Positions 53,426 through 64,000 are shown, numbered from the stretch's first letter. The stretch: 64,000 nt of DNA from Saussurea involucrata (GCA_033807775.1 CM066325.1:18781301-18845300), one strand, 5' to 3'. The notes: generated by a model from the letters alone, not told the origin. Numbers and translations are program-made.

Positions 53426-55062
53426 TTGAACCGTTTATGATGATGTGGGTTTGAGATGATTTCGGGGCGGCTTTTCTTTCTATTTTCCGTTCATCTAGTG
53501 TTCTTGATATAAAGTCCACCATGCTTCTTGAAAGCGTTTCGTTATGTATGATATGATGATCATCGTGAATCGGGGGTTGTTGGTAAGATTCGAAGAAAGG
53601 GTGAAAATGGCATGTGAAAAATGGAACATTTCCATGATGGGTTGGATTAGTTTGGAGCTTGAGGAAGATAGATGATGCATTGGTGGCTTTCTGCAATGTT
53701 TATTGATATAACTGCTCAATGCTGAGATGTTCTTTTGCTAACTTGAGAGTGTAAAAGAAAACCTGTTTTTGTGGTGTGTTATAACTCCACCACAGTTTTT
53801 GATTTTGTAATATAGAACTATTTACATCAAATGTAAGATAGGTTGGAGGGGTAAGATGGGGATTTTAAAGAAAAAGGAGTGGTTAGTTGGTTGGTCAAAT
53901 CCCATTTCTGACATTGATTGCTTTTATCTATCATCATCATCCTTTTTTTCATTGGATTGTCTTCCTATTATCCATGGTTTGGATGAGTCTAAAATACACC
54001 CTTTTTATAAAGTTTTTTTTTTTTTAATTTACATTTTTACCCTTTTTACATGTTATCAACATGAAATTCTATTTTTTACATTTTTACATGTTATCAAAGT
54101 GATGTTCTCTTTTTTACATTTTTACCATTTTAACATGTTATCAAAGTGAAACTCTCTTTTTTACATTTTACCTTTTTACATGTTATAAACATGATTGTTT
54201 TTACGGATTATCAATATATATTTACATTTTCAATGTTATGATTTAATTCAAAAGTGCATGGTTTTTTGTTGTCATAATCTAGCACCAATTACTTCCTGTC
54301 TTAAAAAATGTGTATGGTTTGTGCATAAAAGTCAACTGTCATCTAATAGTGTTTTATGATGTGTTTGAAGATATACACATGGTGATTAAATTATAGTTAT
54401 AGACACACATCATCATTTTTTACTTGATATCTTGTCAGTTACTGTCTGAAAATCCAGTAAAACTCAGATATTATTTAATAACTGAAGGAACAATTTGTTA
54501 ACTGATGTTATGAGGTAAATGTAAAAACAAAACATGTTGTTGAACATTAAAGTTAAATGAATAAATGATATTATTTGAAAGGCACTTGAAAGTACTTCAA
54601 GCTTCTAAATGAGATAAGATACCCTTCCAAATGCAATCAATATGACTTAACCCTTTAATAGTAGGGCACCAAAGTGGCCCCCTAGGGTATGGTATGGCCA
54701 TGCATTATTTTTTTAATATAATATAGGTTATTTTATATAATCTAAAGTCATGATCATAATTAATGAACGTTATCATCTTTCATATATATCACAATCATTA
54801 TTAATGAATTATAATAATTACCATAAATATATCTGTTGTTTCCTAATATAATGGTTTGCAGGGTTTGTACAATTTATTTGGTTTGTAAATGAAACACACC
54901 ATATATATATATATTAACTGTCTATAAAGTATAATTCAGTTGTTACACTTTTTTCATTCATTCAAAATAATTTATTTGGATTGCCAATTGTACATGCATA
55001 TCAATTCAATCATTAAGCAACCAATTTGCTTAAATGCATCCACACATACATAATACATTGGA
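53426..55062. other. intergenic spacer between convergent genes
   Basis: The start is presumably the 3' untranslated region of the myb-like-X-type gene. A minisatellite lies at 54025-54200. The rest is A+T-rich with no element assigned. Confidence 0.5.
54025..54200. repeat. TTTTTACATGTTATCAA minisatellite
   Basis: About four irregular units of 35-50 bp, each with TTTTTACA(TTTTTAC) and ACATGTTATCAA(A/C). Confidence 0.8.
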
Positions 55063-57371
55063 TTATGCAATGCACCAATCTTCTTTAAGCACAGATTTAA
55101 GCTTGGCCACCTGATTTTCTGGCAATGTTACACTTACTATCTTTCCATTAGAGTAGTCTTGTGGTGGTGTTGGAAGTACCAAGACGACACCTTCGTCGCC
55201 GATATTATCAATCACGCACTTTACGTGAACGGGCTTTTGTCCTCTCACTTCCATCTCATAAAACGAGGCATCACTCATATCCACAAACGTCAAATTCGCT
55301 CCGTAAATGAGAAAATCCGGAAGCTCCCCGTCTCTCTCCATTGTTTCTTCAATTCTCATTCGCTCGTCCACTACATGATTCATGATCAACAACCCTAGTT
55401 CCATCGGGTCACATTTCGCTACAGATACGTCTGTTTTGACCAAACTGATGGTTTGATTTTTATTCGTGATGATTCCTTCAGCTCTATCACTTCTGCATAC
55501 CGTCACAGCCTCGGGTCCCGACCCGTGTCTAACTTTCGCCACACATTTCCATATCACAACACAAATACACTCGAATGGAGAAATTTGTCGATCAGCTTTC
55601 TCTCGACATATCTTTGCTTGCAACCGAGTCAACTCGGACGTCGAGATAGATAAGGAAAATGTTTTCAATTTGGAGGTACTTGAAATAGACCAAAGGTCTC
55701 CAACTGGGGCAACCCGTTTTATGGAAAGTGGATCCGGGCTCGGGTTTGGGCTTTGGAAATTACGAGCATGGGCTTGTGGTTGGGCCATGGTAAGTGGCTG
55801 GGCTGGGTAATGGCCCACAATGGCTTGAGCCCATAGTCTGATGAAGCCCACTGCCGAAAAAACATCTCCTAGAACATGGGACCAACTCATGCCGACGGAT
55901 GTGCCACCACATTTAAACTTGGTTAACTACGAAAAAAATAACATTTTCCAAAATTAGAAGTTTAAAAAACAAATATTCCCTCCACTCCGAAGTAAATAAC
56001 GATAATAACAAACATACAACCGTTTAAGAAATTTGTAACTATTATAGTTTTTAATTAGGCTGTTTGGCAAACTAGCTAATAAGCTAGCTGGTAGCTGATA
56101 AGCTAACTGATGAAAAAGCCACGTTTGGCAAAAAGTAACTTATAAACATTTAAATGACCAAAAAGAACACATTAAAAAAATAGTTAATAAATAATAATTA
56201 ATATTAATGAGGGCATAATTGGAATATTTACAAAAAGCTACTCATAAGCTACTTCAAGTAGCTTTTCAAAAAGTTAGCTTATGGTCATCCAAACATGTAC
56301 CCAAAAATAAGCTAGTTTTTTTTTGCCAAACAATGCCTTAATTAAATAACAATTCTATCTTTGATAATTAAAGAGGGTCAAAAATCGGTCCCGGGCTGGG
56401 TCGGGCTGCAATCGGTCTCCGTCCCAAATAGTGATTTCATAAACGATCCTGGCGTAATCGGTTTCGGTCCCGACCTAAATACGAAGGCTCGATTAAGCTT
56501 TATAAGGTCCGTTTATGTTTTTTAAATTTGATTTTTAACTTGTATAAAATATTTTTTGAAGGGTCAATCAAATACACTAACAAATACATTTTTATTATAA
56601 TTTGGTCAATCACATGCACTAAAAAATCACTTACGTTTTAAAACATACATTTTAATATAATTGGGCCAAAATAAATTCACTAACAAATACATTTTTATTT
56701 AAAAATATACTTAAAATACATTTAAAAGTAAATTTTATATAAAAAATCCGGCGGATCCCATAACTGGTCACGGACACGGCCAGACCTTGTTTTTTGATGA
56801 AAATTATATACATTTTTTTATTGTATTATATTTTAGGCACTTGACTAAAATTCAAATTATTTTAAAAAATTATGGTATCGTTATAATTGTTGGTATTATG
56901 ATATACAAACGAAAAACAAAAAATCAAGATCAACAAACGAACCTGTATCATAACCAATGGAGCGAATGCCAGCTCAGGACCAATAACATGGTTGGGGACA
57001 AGAAACATGTGTCTAGAATCATCTTCCGATTCCAACCATTCATCGAGGCTCAAATGACACTTGGCCTCGATGAGCCGCACACCGCTATCATTGCATTTGA
57101 TGTAGGGCCGACCTGAGTCGGCCCTCCTAAACCGCCCACATGGGATATATGCATGGCTTAACCAACTGAACATGCTTTCCTTGATTTTTAAGATGGTAAA
57201 GCCATCAAAAGCGGGTGTTGGGAAGTAGAATACGAACCGAAGGTAATGAAGCTTCATGGCTAGGTCCATGGTGGATAGCTCCTGAGTCGCATCGTGACCA
57301 GATATAAACCCTGGTGCGACCGTAGAGATTCTGATGTCGTAAACGGGGTTTGGTTCATGTGATGAAACCAT
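55063..57371 (-). CDS. CER26-like: BAHD-family protein, ECERIFERUM2/26-like
   Basis: Exons 56943-57371 and 55063-55926 join to 430 residues. The start MVSSHEP at 57371 is chosen because the TATA box at 57433-57440 would place transcription start near 57405, downstream of the other in-frame ATG (57413). TMDLAMKLHYLR and PYIKCNDSGVRLIEA match CER2-type proteins closely. The BAHD active-site HXXXD is present (SHVLGD, H160-D164), but the second BAHD motif DFGWG is not found; the equivalent region reads ANLTFVDMSDASFYEME. CER2-like proteins work at the endoplasmic reticulum with ketoacyl-CoA synthases to extend fatty acids beyond C28 for cuticular wax, and do not need acyltransferase catalysis. 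The 1,016-bp intron contains a MITE and a hAT-like relic. Confidence 0.88.
56058..56337. mobile_element. MITE in the CER2-like intron
   Basis: A 280-bp copy with ends GGCTGTTTGGCAAACTAGCT and AGCTAG-spacer-TTTGCCAAACAATGCC and a 7-bp flank repeat TTAATTA (56051-56057, 56338-56344). Related to the split copy at 41213-43765. Confidence 0.82.
56370..56790. mobile_element. hAT-like relic in the CER2-like intron
   Basis: GC-rich ends with GGTCCCGGGCTGGGTCGGGC and ATCGGTTTCGGTCCCGACC, then an A+T-rich middle and GTCACGGACACGGCCAGACC, resemble hAT MITE ends. No target duplication was found, so boundaries are approximate. Confidence 0.45.
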
Positions 57372-57432
57372 TTTATCTTCCAAAAGAGAAATTTGGAGAG
57401 TTGGATGTCTCATGTGTTTGGGGTGTAAAGTG

Positions 57433-57440
57433 TTTATATA
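57433..57440 (-). promoter_or_regulatory. TATA box of the CER2-like gene
   Basis: TATATAAA on the minus strand, 62 bp upstream of the chosen ATG. Confidence 0.6.
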
Positions 57441-57554
57441 GCATAGAGATAGATGTAAAAGGGCAATTAGTCAATTTTATCCAACGTGCATTCGTATGAT
57501 ATAAATATTTAAATATATGTTAGGATAGAATGAAAACTTCAAAGTTTAATAAAA

Positions 57555-57906
57555 AGCAAACTATAAAAAAAATAATTAACAGCTTCCTCATAATTTCTCT
57601 AAAATGAAGAACTAAAACTCAAAATTCTTAAAAAAAATTACATTCATCTATAACAGATTCCCCATTTTGAAGAAAAAACAATGATTATAATACTAAAATA
57701 TCATCTCTCTCTAAATATTATTTTTCAAATATTTTTATTGGTGCTGTCACTAAGTAATCATTTTTTGGGTTAACTCCATATTTGGAGAAAAACTCTTCTC
57801 TCTCCTACTTTCTTCATTTTGAAGATAGTTTTGGGGAAGCTGTTGGAGCAAAAAACAACTCAAAATCTCCATTTTCTCCAAAATGGGGAAACTGTTGGAG
57901 ATGCTC
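57555..57906. mobile_element. GAGCATC-type MITE, left end unclear
   Basis: The right end AAACTGTTGGAGATGCTC is followed by TTA. The interior has GGGAAGCTGTTGGAGC and CTCTCTCCTACTTTCTTC as in the copies at 44292 and 45281. The left end is not preserved. The following 57907-58379 shows nothing I can name. Confidence 0.6.
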
Positions 57907-58379
57907 TTACATTTTTTTCATCTAAATCACATAAAACAATCAATTTTAAGAAGTATAGTTGTTTTAATAATGATGTTTTACAGTTTATTAACAGTAATAG
58001 TCAATCTCTTCAACCAAATTTACTTTTTAGACAATTTTGAATCCGAATTCTCATTTTAGCCAATATTTATGCAAATATCTTACGCATTTGTAAACCTGTG
58101 TTTAGATTAAAAAGAGAAAAAAGAATACTCAAATGTGTAACTCATTTGCTTAAGGTTCCTTATACAGATTCACGTAAAGACTTTTTTTTTCTATTTTTTT
58201 AATCTAAAAATCGGATTTACGTAAATATTTCAAAATATTTAAGTAAAATTGGCTAATATAGAAATTCGATTGAAAAAAATGAATTTGAATTGGAAAATTG
58301 GCATTTTCAATCGATTTCCCGGAATTTATTTAACAAATAAGTAATTTTAAATTAAAAGTTGTTCAAAAAAAACCACAAG

Positions 58380-58562
58380 AGTTGTGGCGTACTGATTAAG
58401 CCCCTGGGGATGTGGTGGAATATCCATCTGCCCAGGGTTCTAATCTAGACGTACACAACAATTGTGGCCACCGAGTTTTAATCAGGACTGATGTATTACA
58501 GTCATAATTTGTCAAAGAATTAGTTTAGGCATAACTTAACACACTTCTTTAAAAAAAAAAAA
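58380..58562 (+). mobile_element. tRNA-derived SINE with poly(A) tail
   Basis: A-box-like GTGGCGTACTGATTAAG and a degenerate B box GGGTTCTAATCT (58435-58446) lie at tRNA spacing. The body ends in TTTAAAAAAAAAAAAA. It differs in sequence from the other two SINEs in the window. Confidence 0.72.
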
Positions 58563-58823
58563 ATGTTCATAAAAAATGTTACAGTTATGATCAAACGTGT
58601 CACTGGACTATCATGTGAGATAGAAGAAGGTGTGAAATTAGTCAGAGTTGCAGTTGGGGAGATTGAAAGCAGAATTTAAGTTGGTATGGTCCAACCTTAT
58701 TATCGTACTTTCAACTGCATTTGATTAATTTAAAGAATGATTTATATGTGAATTGCGTTACAAAAAATTAAAAAATCTATTTTAATATATTCATGTTAAT
58801 CGACGTTACAAATTATTTATATG

Positions 58824-58826
<3 letters not shown>

Positions 58827-58873
<47 letters not shown>
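58827..58873. repeat. (TA)n microsatellite bordering the foldback element
   Basis: About 23 TA units directly before the element that begins GAGAGAGGAAAATTTAAATG. Another TA run (60362-60371) lies at the other border. Confidence 0.88.
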
Positions 58874-58880
<7 letters not shown>

Positions 58881-60361
58881 GAAAATTTAAATGAAAACTC
58901 ATTTTTAATTGTGCACATGAGGACGGATCTTGGCCTTTCTATCTCTATTGATCCAACGACTCATATTAAATAGAGTTTTTAATTGAAATTATTAATTAAG
59001 GTGATTAGGGGTAAAAATAGAAGATAATTTAAACTTACGCCTCCCATGTTGACTTTTTTTAATTAAATTTTTTTACCCCCTTAAAGTTTAAAATAAATTA
59101 TCTTAAAAATTACTAATATTTTAATCAAACAAATTACATCAAAAAACGAGAATTTCGTGTTTTTCGATATGACATCCATCTCGATATAGTTTTTTTGTTG
59201 TTGTTTTAACCGTTTTTACGTGAAATGTCATATATGTGTTATATTCATTATGAATATTTATGTACGTTCAAGTGTGTACAACACTCTGACACCGTAAGTC
59301 CGTAACTCGACATCACCTTCTACAACACTTTCTTCAACGTCCTAAGGCATCGTGTTCTTCATTACCGTAACCCAACACCCATCGAGATGAATCGGTAACC
59401 TATCGAATTTCAATTGTGAACCGAGTAACAAAAGAAAATGCGTCACGTCTCCACAACTTCACGGGTCACTCATGTGTTATTCTTCATGAATAATGTATCA
59501 TTCAGTATGCATAATATATCATTCAGGGTGAATAATACACGATTCATGAATTCATGTATTATTCATCCTGAATATTATATAATTCATCCTGAATATTGTA
59601 TTATTCATCATGAATAGTGAATGAACGTTCACCTTTGTTATTCATACTGAATGTGGACACCTGGAGATGTGCATACATATTCATAAAGAATAAAACCAAG
59701 TTTCGGTTGTGAATCGGAAAACAAAAGAGAGTGCATCATGTGTTCACACCTTCACGGGTCATTCATATATTATTCATCATGAATAATGTATCATTCAGGA
59801 TGAATAATTTCAAGGTGAATAATACACGATTCATGTTTAATAATACATGAATCAGGAATTCGTGTATTATTCATCCTGAATGTTGTACTATTCATTTGAA
59901 TGATGTGTTATTCGTCATGAATAGTGAATGCACGTTCCCCTTTGTTATTCATACTGAATATGGACACCAGAAAACGTGCATACATATTCATACTGAATAT
60001 AACAAATACATAACATTTCACGTAAAAACGGTTAAAATGAAGAAAAAACTATATCGAGATGGATGTCATATCGAAGAGCACGAAATTCTCGTTTTTTTGA
60101 TGTAATTTGTTTGATTAAAATATTAGTAATTTTTAAGATAATTTATTTTAACCTTTAAGGGGGTAAAAGTTTTTTAATTAAAAAAGAAAATAAAAAGTCA
60201 AAGATGGTAGACGCTGATTCAGATTTTCAGATTTGTCCTAATCATTTCTCAATTGGTTTCCTTAAGTTTTAACCATTGATTAGTTTTCCAAATCTTAATC
60301 AATGGTTGTGACTTGTCCTCATGTGCACAATTAAAAATGAGTTTTCATTTGAACTCATCCC
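58874..60361. mobile_element. foldback element in a TA microsatellite
   Basis: A 1.49-kb element whose arms are inverted copies. The outermost AAATGAAAACTCATTTTTAA and GTGCACATGAGGAC at 58889-58925 match the complement of 60318-60353. A near-identical inner arm pair lies at about 59075-59230 and 60009-60170 (AAATTACATCAAAAAACGAG, ATGACATCCATCTCGATATAG, CCGTTTTTACGTGAAATG). The middle is two tandem copies of about 290 bp full of short palindromes. No protein is encoded. The location between TA runs recalls TA-microsatellite-targeting elements (the Micron type); the superfamily is not certain. Confidence 0.75.
59412..60000. repeat. tandem duplication filled with TATTCAT-NN-ATGAATA palindromes
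   Basis: Two units of about 290 bp, each starting TTGTGAA(C/T)CG...AACAAAAGA and ACTTCACGGGTCA / CCTTCACGGGTCA, contain more than a dozen ATTCAT/ATGAAT pairs, for example TATTCATCATGAATA and ATTCATCCTGAAT, plus CTGAATGATACATTATTC words. Confidence 0.82.
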
Positions 60362-60371
60362 TATATATATA

Positions 60372-60736
60372 GGGGTTAAATCATGTAAGATCCAAAAAAA
60401 GATTGAGGACCATGAGAACCGATCTAAGCCTTTGTCCCTAATCATTTCTCAATTGGTTTCCTTAAGTTTTAACCATTAATTAGTTTTCCAAATCTTGATC
60501 AATGGTTGTGACTTGTCCTCATGTGCACAATTAAATATATATATATATATGGGTTAAATCATGTAAGAACCAAAAAAAGATTGAGGACCATGAGAACCGA
60601 TCTAAGCCTTTGTCCCTAATCATTTCTCAATTGGTTTCCTTAAGTTTTAACCATTGATTAGTTTTCCAAATCTTGATCAATGGTTGTGACTTGTTCTCAT
60701 GTTCACAATTAAAAATGAGTTTTCATTTGAACTCAC

Positions 60737-60739
<3 letters not shown>
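60372..60739. mobile_element. related fragments separated by TA runs
   Basis: GGGTTAAATCATGTAAGA(T/A)CC and AAAAAAAGATTGAGGACCAT occur at 60373 and 60551, each followed by TTTGTCCCTAATCATTTCTC and about 150 bp that match the right arm of the foldback element. The two copies are separated by a TA run (60534-60550). They look like tandem end fragments of one family. Confidence 0.65.

Positions 60740-60798
<59 letters not shown>
60740..60798. repeat. (TA)n microsatellite
   Basis: About 29 TA units. The YIYIYIY frames across it are artefacts. Confidence 0.92.
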
Positions 60799-60800
<2 letters not shown>

Positions 60801-61052
60801 GTTAAATCATGTAAGAACCAAAAAAAGATTGACGACCATGAGAACCGATCTAAGCCATAATTTGGTTTTGATCCCATGGTTATAATTAATCTTTCGATCA
60901 CATGGTTATAATTAAAAGATTGAGAACCGTGAGAACCCATATTAGCCATAATAGATTAAATCAATTAATAGTTTATATCAGTTTTCATGGTTCTCAACCT
61001 TTTTACGGTTTTCATTTGATTACCGTCCTCTCTCTCTCTCTCTATATATATA
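60799..61052. mobile_element. TA-bordered MITE-like segment
   Basis: Starts GGTTAAATCATGTAAGAACC and ends near TTTTCATTTGATTACCGTCC, CT repeat and TATATATATA. Words GATTGA(C/G)(G/A)ACC(A/G)TGAGAACC and the complement GGTTCTCAACC recur within it. Same family vocabulary as 60372-60739. Confidence 0.55.
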
Positions 61053-61075
61053 GACACACTATTTTGTAAACCTTT

Positions 61076-61400
61076 TTCGTGTAAACTTTGGATTTCATAG
61101 GTTTTCTTGATGAAATTGTTTATTTTGATGAAATTGTTTCATCTCGTTCATTTCTTGATGAAATTGTTTCATATATTTGTGTTTTTGGTGTAGTTTCATA
61201 TATTTTTTTTCATTTCTATGAAACTATTTCATATACTTTCTCAGTTGATGAAACTTTGTCGTTTTTACCTAAAAAACACAAATATATGAAACAATTTCAT
61301 CAATAAATGAATGATATGAAACACTTTTATCAAAATAAACAATTTCATGAAACAATTTATCAAGAAAATCTATGAAATCCAAAGTTTACACAAATTTAGA
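61076..61400. mobile_element. hairpin element of GATGAAATTGTTTCAT repeats
   Basis: The left arm, TGTAAACTTTGGATTTCATA onward through several TTGATGAAATTGTTTCAT units, is the inverse of the right arm, ending TATGAAATCCAAAGTTTACA. The whole could fold into one hairpin with arms of about 110-130 bp. TA runs lie at 61043-61052 and 61421-61441. Confidence 0.75.
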
Positions 61401-61558
61401 GGTTTACAATTTATTATCCCCATATATATATATATATATATACATGTCTAAAATAGATTTTTTAATAATTCATCTATGAATTTTCCATTCTCATATTCTC
61501 ATCATATTTAGTCTTTTTATTTGAATCTCCAACTATACGTATCTATAGACATGTAAAA

Positions 61559-61921
61559 AGGAAAATTGACCCAAATAGTTATTCTATCAATCTAAATTGG
61601 TTTCCTTGACATTTTTTCTTTTGGTTTTACACAATTGTCACTATATACGCAATATCCAGGTCTGTAACTTGCAGACCGGGCTAAACGACTAATTTTTTTA
61701 ACGATTCTGGTCATTTTTCTTTTAAAACAAGTCCCCAATTGCGGACCCAGGAAAAAAAATTAAGAAAAATTGATCAGGTTCATTTTTTTGTGTCTTTTAG
61801 CTAGTTTCGCAAATTACGGATCTAGATATTACGGATGTAGTGACATTTTTGTAAAAGTGGAAAGCAAATAGGGTATAAGACCTATTTATGTATGTAGAAT
61901 GACTGTTTGAGTTATTTTCCC
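61559..61921. mobile_element. MULE-type MITE
   Basis: The ends AGGAAAATTGACCCAAATAG and GAGTTATTTTCCC are diverged versions of the ends at 46293-46689. The 9-bp flanks CATGTAAAA and TATATAAAA agree at seven positions, both differences being transitions. The interior contains TTGCGGACCCAGG and related words. Confidence 0.65.
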
Positions 61922-62005
61922 TATATAAAAATGGGGTTACTGATATTTATAAGCATACAAATATATTGTTTATTGTTTTCTTTGTTCGATTAAGTAGCTG
62001 GAAAG

Positions 62006-62512
62006 TAGGAATGGCAACGGGCCGGTTTCGGGACGGTTTTTAAGGTCCCCGTCCCCGAAACCGATAAGCATCCTCGTCCCCGTAATCGTACCGATCTCCG
62101 TCGGTGATCTTATCCGGGATCCCCATCGGGTCCCCGCGGTTTCCCCGATCCCGTTGGGGAACCCGTTAAGAAAAAAATGCACCGCTACCCACTGGTTTTC
62201 CTCGAACCCTACCCGAATCCGAACCAAAACAAAAAAAAACACATGTTTCTCAAACATAAAAAACACAATTTTATTTCTAAATAGTTGTTATCCCTTAAAT
62301 CCCCAAGAATTGAAAGTCGGTCATCATCTTTCTTTTAAGATTTTGTTTTCTTTTTTTCTTTGAAACGAGAGGCACATTTGCTCTCTATTCGATTTCCTTT
62401 GTCAACACAGATTCCCCCAAATATCCAATATGATTTGAATTAGGCTTGGACTTTAAGTACATATATATTTATCTTGTAGTCCAACAAAAATTGTGTATAT
62501 ATATATAAAATA

Positions 62513-62554
<42 letters not shown>

Positions 62555-62725
62555 CGGGCCGGACCGGGGCGGTGAGGATGGTCCCCGTCCCGTCCCCGCC
62601 CCCGTAAAAATCCCCGATAACATCCCCGATCCCCGCCCCGTCCCCGTTAAAAGGTCCCCGAACACGACCCAAAACATTCGGTTTTCGGTTTTCACCGTCG
62701 ATTTCGGGTTTTTTTGCCGTCCCTA
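62006..62725. mobile_element. hAT-type MITE
   Basis: A 720-bp copy with ends TAGGAATGGCAACGGGC and TTTTTTGCCGTCCCTA and a perfect 8-bp target duplication CTGGAAAG at 61998-62005 and 62726-62733. Both arms are dense in CCCCGTCCCC; a TA microsatellite (62515-62551) sits in the middle. ORFs in it follow the repeats and are not genes. Confidence 0.92.
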
Positions 62726-62733
62726 CTGGAAAG

Positions 62734-64000
62734 ATACAAAAATACAGGCATTATTTGAATAATATTTTGTATAATACAAGGTATACGATTAGACACGTTT
62801 AGGTTGTTCTATGTCAATTGCTTTCAAGCATTAAAAGCAACAACTTTAGTTGCATTAATTTTAAATATTTTAATACCATTTTTTTGGGGTCCTTTATTTT
62901 TTTTAATCATTTTATCCAAACTAAATACAAAAATAACCACCTTTTAAATTTTTTTCAAAAATAACCCATCACTTCTTCTCAAGCATTGCTTGCGCAGAAG
63001 TGGCCCACGATTAGACATTTTTCCTAATTAATTAACCATCACATAAAGAATTAGCACGTAATATTTAAGATAACTTTAATCAAATACGTTTTTCAAAAAT
63101 TTAAGAAACGTTTTTTAAAATTTTAAGATACGTTTTTAATTAAAATAAAATTTATTACCATATAACTTTATTACTACCTACTTTTTATCATCTAATTTAT
63201 TACATCGAACTTTGTTATCATCTAACTTATTACCATTTACTTTTTTTACCATCACTCCACCACTCCATCTATATAAATATAACTCCACCACTCCAACTTT
63301 CACCACTCCAACACTTGCACCGCCGTTCACCGCCTCCGTCGACCGTCATTCACCGTTGTTAACCATCTTCGTTCATCATGGTAAAAACTGATACAAATAA
63401 TTTGAATTCTTATTATTTAAACTTTTGTATATTACATTATATGTAATTTTAACATCTTTATATTAAAAAAACGTTTTTTAAAATTTTAATTATAAAACGT
63501 TTTTTTAAAATTTTAATTATAAAACGTATTAATTTAAATCATATTTAAAATTACTTAAAACTTAAAAATGTATTTTTAAATTTTTTAAAAAAATTATGTA
63601 TTTTTAAAATAAGTTAAAAAAAAGAATTTTTTTTTGTGTTGTCAAATCATATCAATGCATAATAAAACAAAAAAATTATACTTTAAAATTTTAATTATTT
63701 TTGAAAACGGATTCTTTATACTTTAAAATTTTAAAATTATTTTAATTAAATTTTATCTTTAATTTATTTTTGAAAGAAAAAACAATTTTAAAAAACGTAT
63801 TTAATTAAAATTACTTAAATATTACTTAAATTTTTTATCTTGATTAAAAAACGTATTTTTAAATTTTAATTAAAAAAACGTATTTTTAAAATTTTAATTA
63901 AAAAAACGTATTTTTAAAATTTTAATTATAAAACGTATTAATTTAAATCATATTTAAAATTACTTAAAACTTAAAAATGTATTTTTAAATTTTTTAAAAA
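62734..64000. other. A+T-rich spacer
   Basis: No gene assigned. The part 63245-63380 (TATATAAATATA, then CACCACTCCAACACTTGCACC) could be a promoter-like relic but has no ORF after it. Confidence 0.4.
63520..64000. repeat. direct repeat of about 70 bp, 408 bp apart
   Basis: AAAACGTATTAATTTAAATC and the following ATATTTAAAATTACTTAAAA to TTTTTTAAAAA occur at about 63522-63592 and 63930-64000, where the window ends. TTAATTATAAAACGT units also repeat between them. Confidence 0.8.

Noticed and set aside
57372..57413. Upstream ATG (57413) as start of the CER2-like protein
   Set aside because: It lies only about 20 bp from the TATA box, upstream of the expected transcription start, and the extra 14 residues have no family counterpart.
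59460..59990. CRISPR-like array
   Set aside because: The repeats are irregular short palindromes without uniform spacers, in a plant nuclear context.
60673..62695. ORFs with YIYIYIY runs
   Set aside because: They translate TA microsatellites.

Overview
This window is intergenic and genic DNA from a eudicot flowering plant. The evidence is three intron-bearing plant nuclear genes, plant-type LTR retrotransposons primed by initiator tRNA-Met (the PBS complement GCTCTGATACCA occurs four times), plant MITEs, hAT, MULE and PIF/Harbinger relics, tRNA-derived SINEs and high A+T content. I cannot name the species. All boundaries below were read by eye; no alignment program or database search was run.

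Layout. 0-10.8 kb: a nested LTR-retrotransposon block. A long-LTR element (21-1368, minus) cuts the end of the pol gene of a minus-strand Tekay/Del-type Gypsy element. Its 5' LTR (6053-6310 plus 8264-9878) is itself split by an opposite-strand solo LTR of the same family (6311-8258, TSD TGTAG). That LTR abuts the 3' internal end of a second Gypsy copy. 10.8-20 kb: MITEs, a broken L1-type LINE (13.1-15.7 kb), a MULE MITE and a Harbinger-type element carrying a relative inside itself. 20-28.4 kb: a decayed Copia element split by a pol-less, gag-bearing LTR element (21346-26083, TSD TTAAA) and by a large Tourist-like MITE.

28.9-34.9 kb: a six-exon gene for a Werner-type 3'-5' exonuclease (WEX-like). 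Its second intron holds a young 2.6-kb non-autonomous LTR element (TSD TTTTG, LTRs with only two differences seen). One of its two ORFs contains a sucrose-synthase segment, a probable gene capture. 35.6-47.4 kb: MITEs, SINEs and a 2.36-kb hAT-type element that carries two adjacent exons resembling a KEA-type K+/H+ antiporter, plus a second solo Gypsy LTR (41527-43358) that splits a MITE.

49.2-53.4 kb: a plus-strand gene for a Lys/Glu- and Pro-rich protein of the plant 'myb-like protein X' type. 55.06-57.37 kb: a minus-strand two-exon BAHD-family gene of the ECERIFERUM2/26 (Glossy2) type, with a TATA box that helps choose the start codon. 58.4-64 kb: a SINE, a cluster of foldback elements bounded by (TA)n with an array of short palindromes, a MULE MITE, a hAT MITE and A+T-rich repeats.

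The three host genes share no evident pathway: DNA end processing, an unknown charged nuclear-type protein and cuticular wax chain elongation. The most interesting content is in the mobile DNA: two independent gene captures, layered insertions that can be ordered in time, and palindromic CG-rich arrays that recur in unrelated element families.
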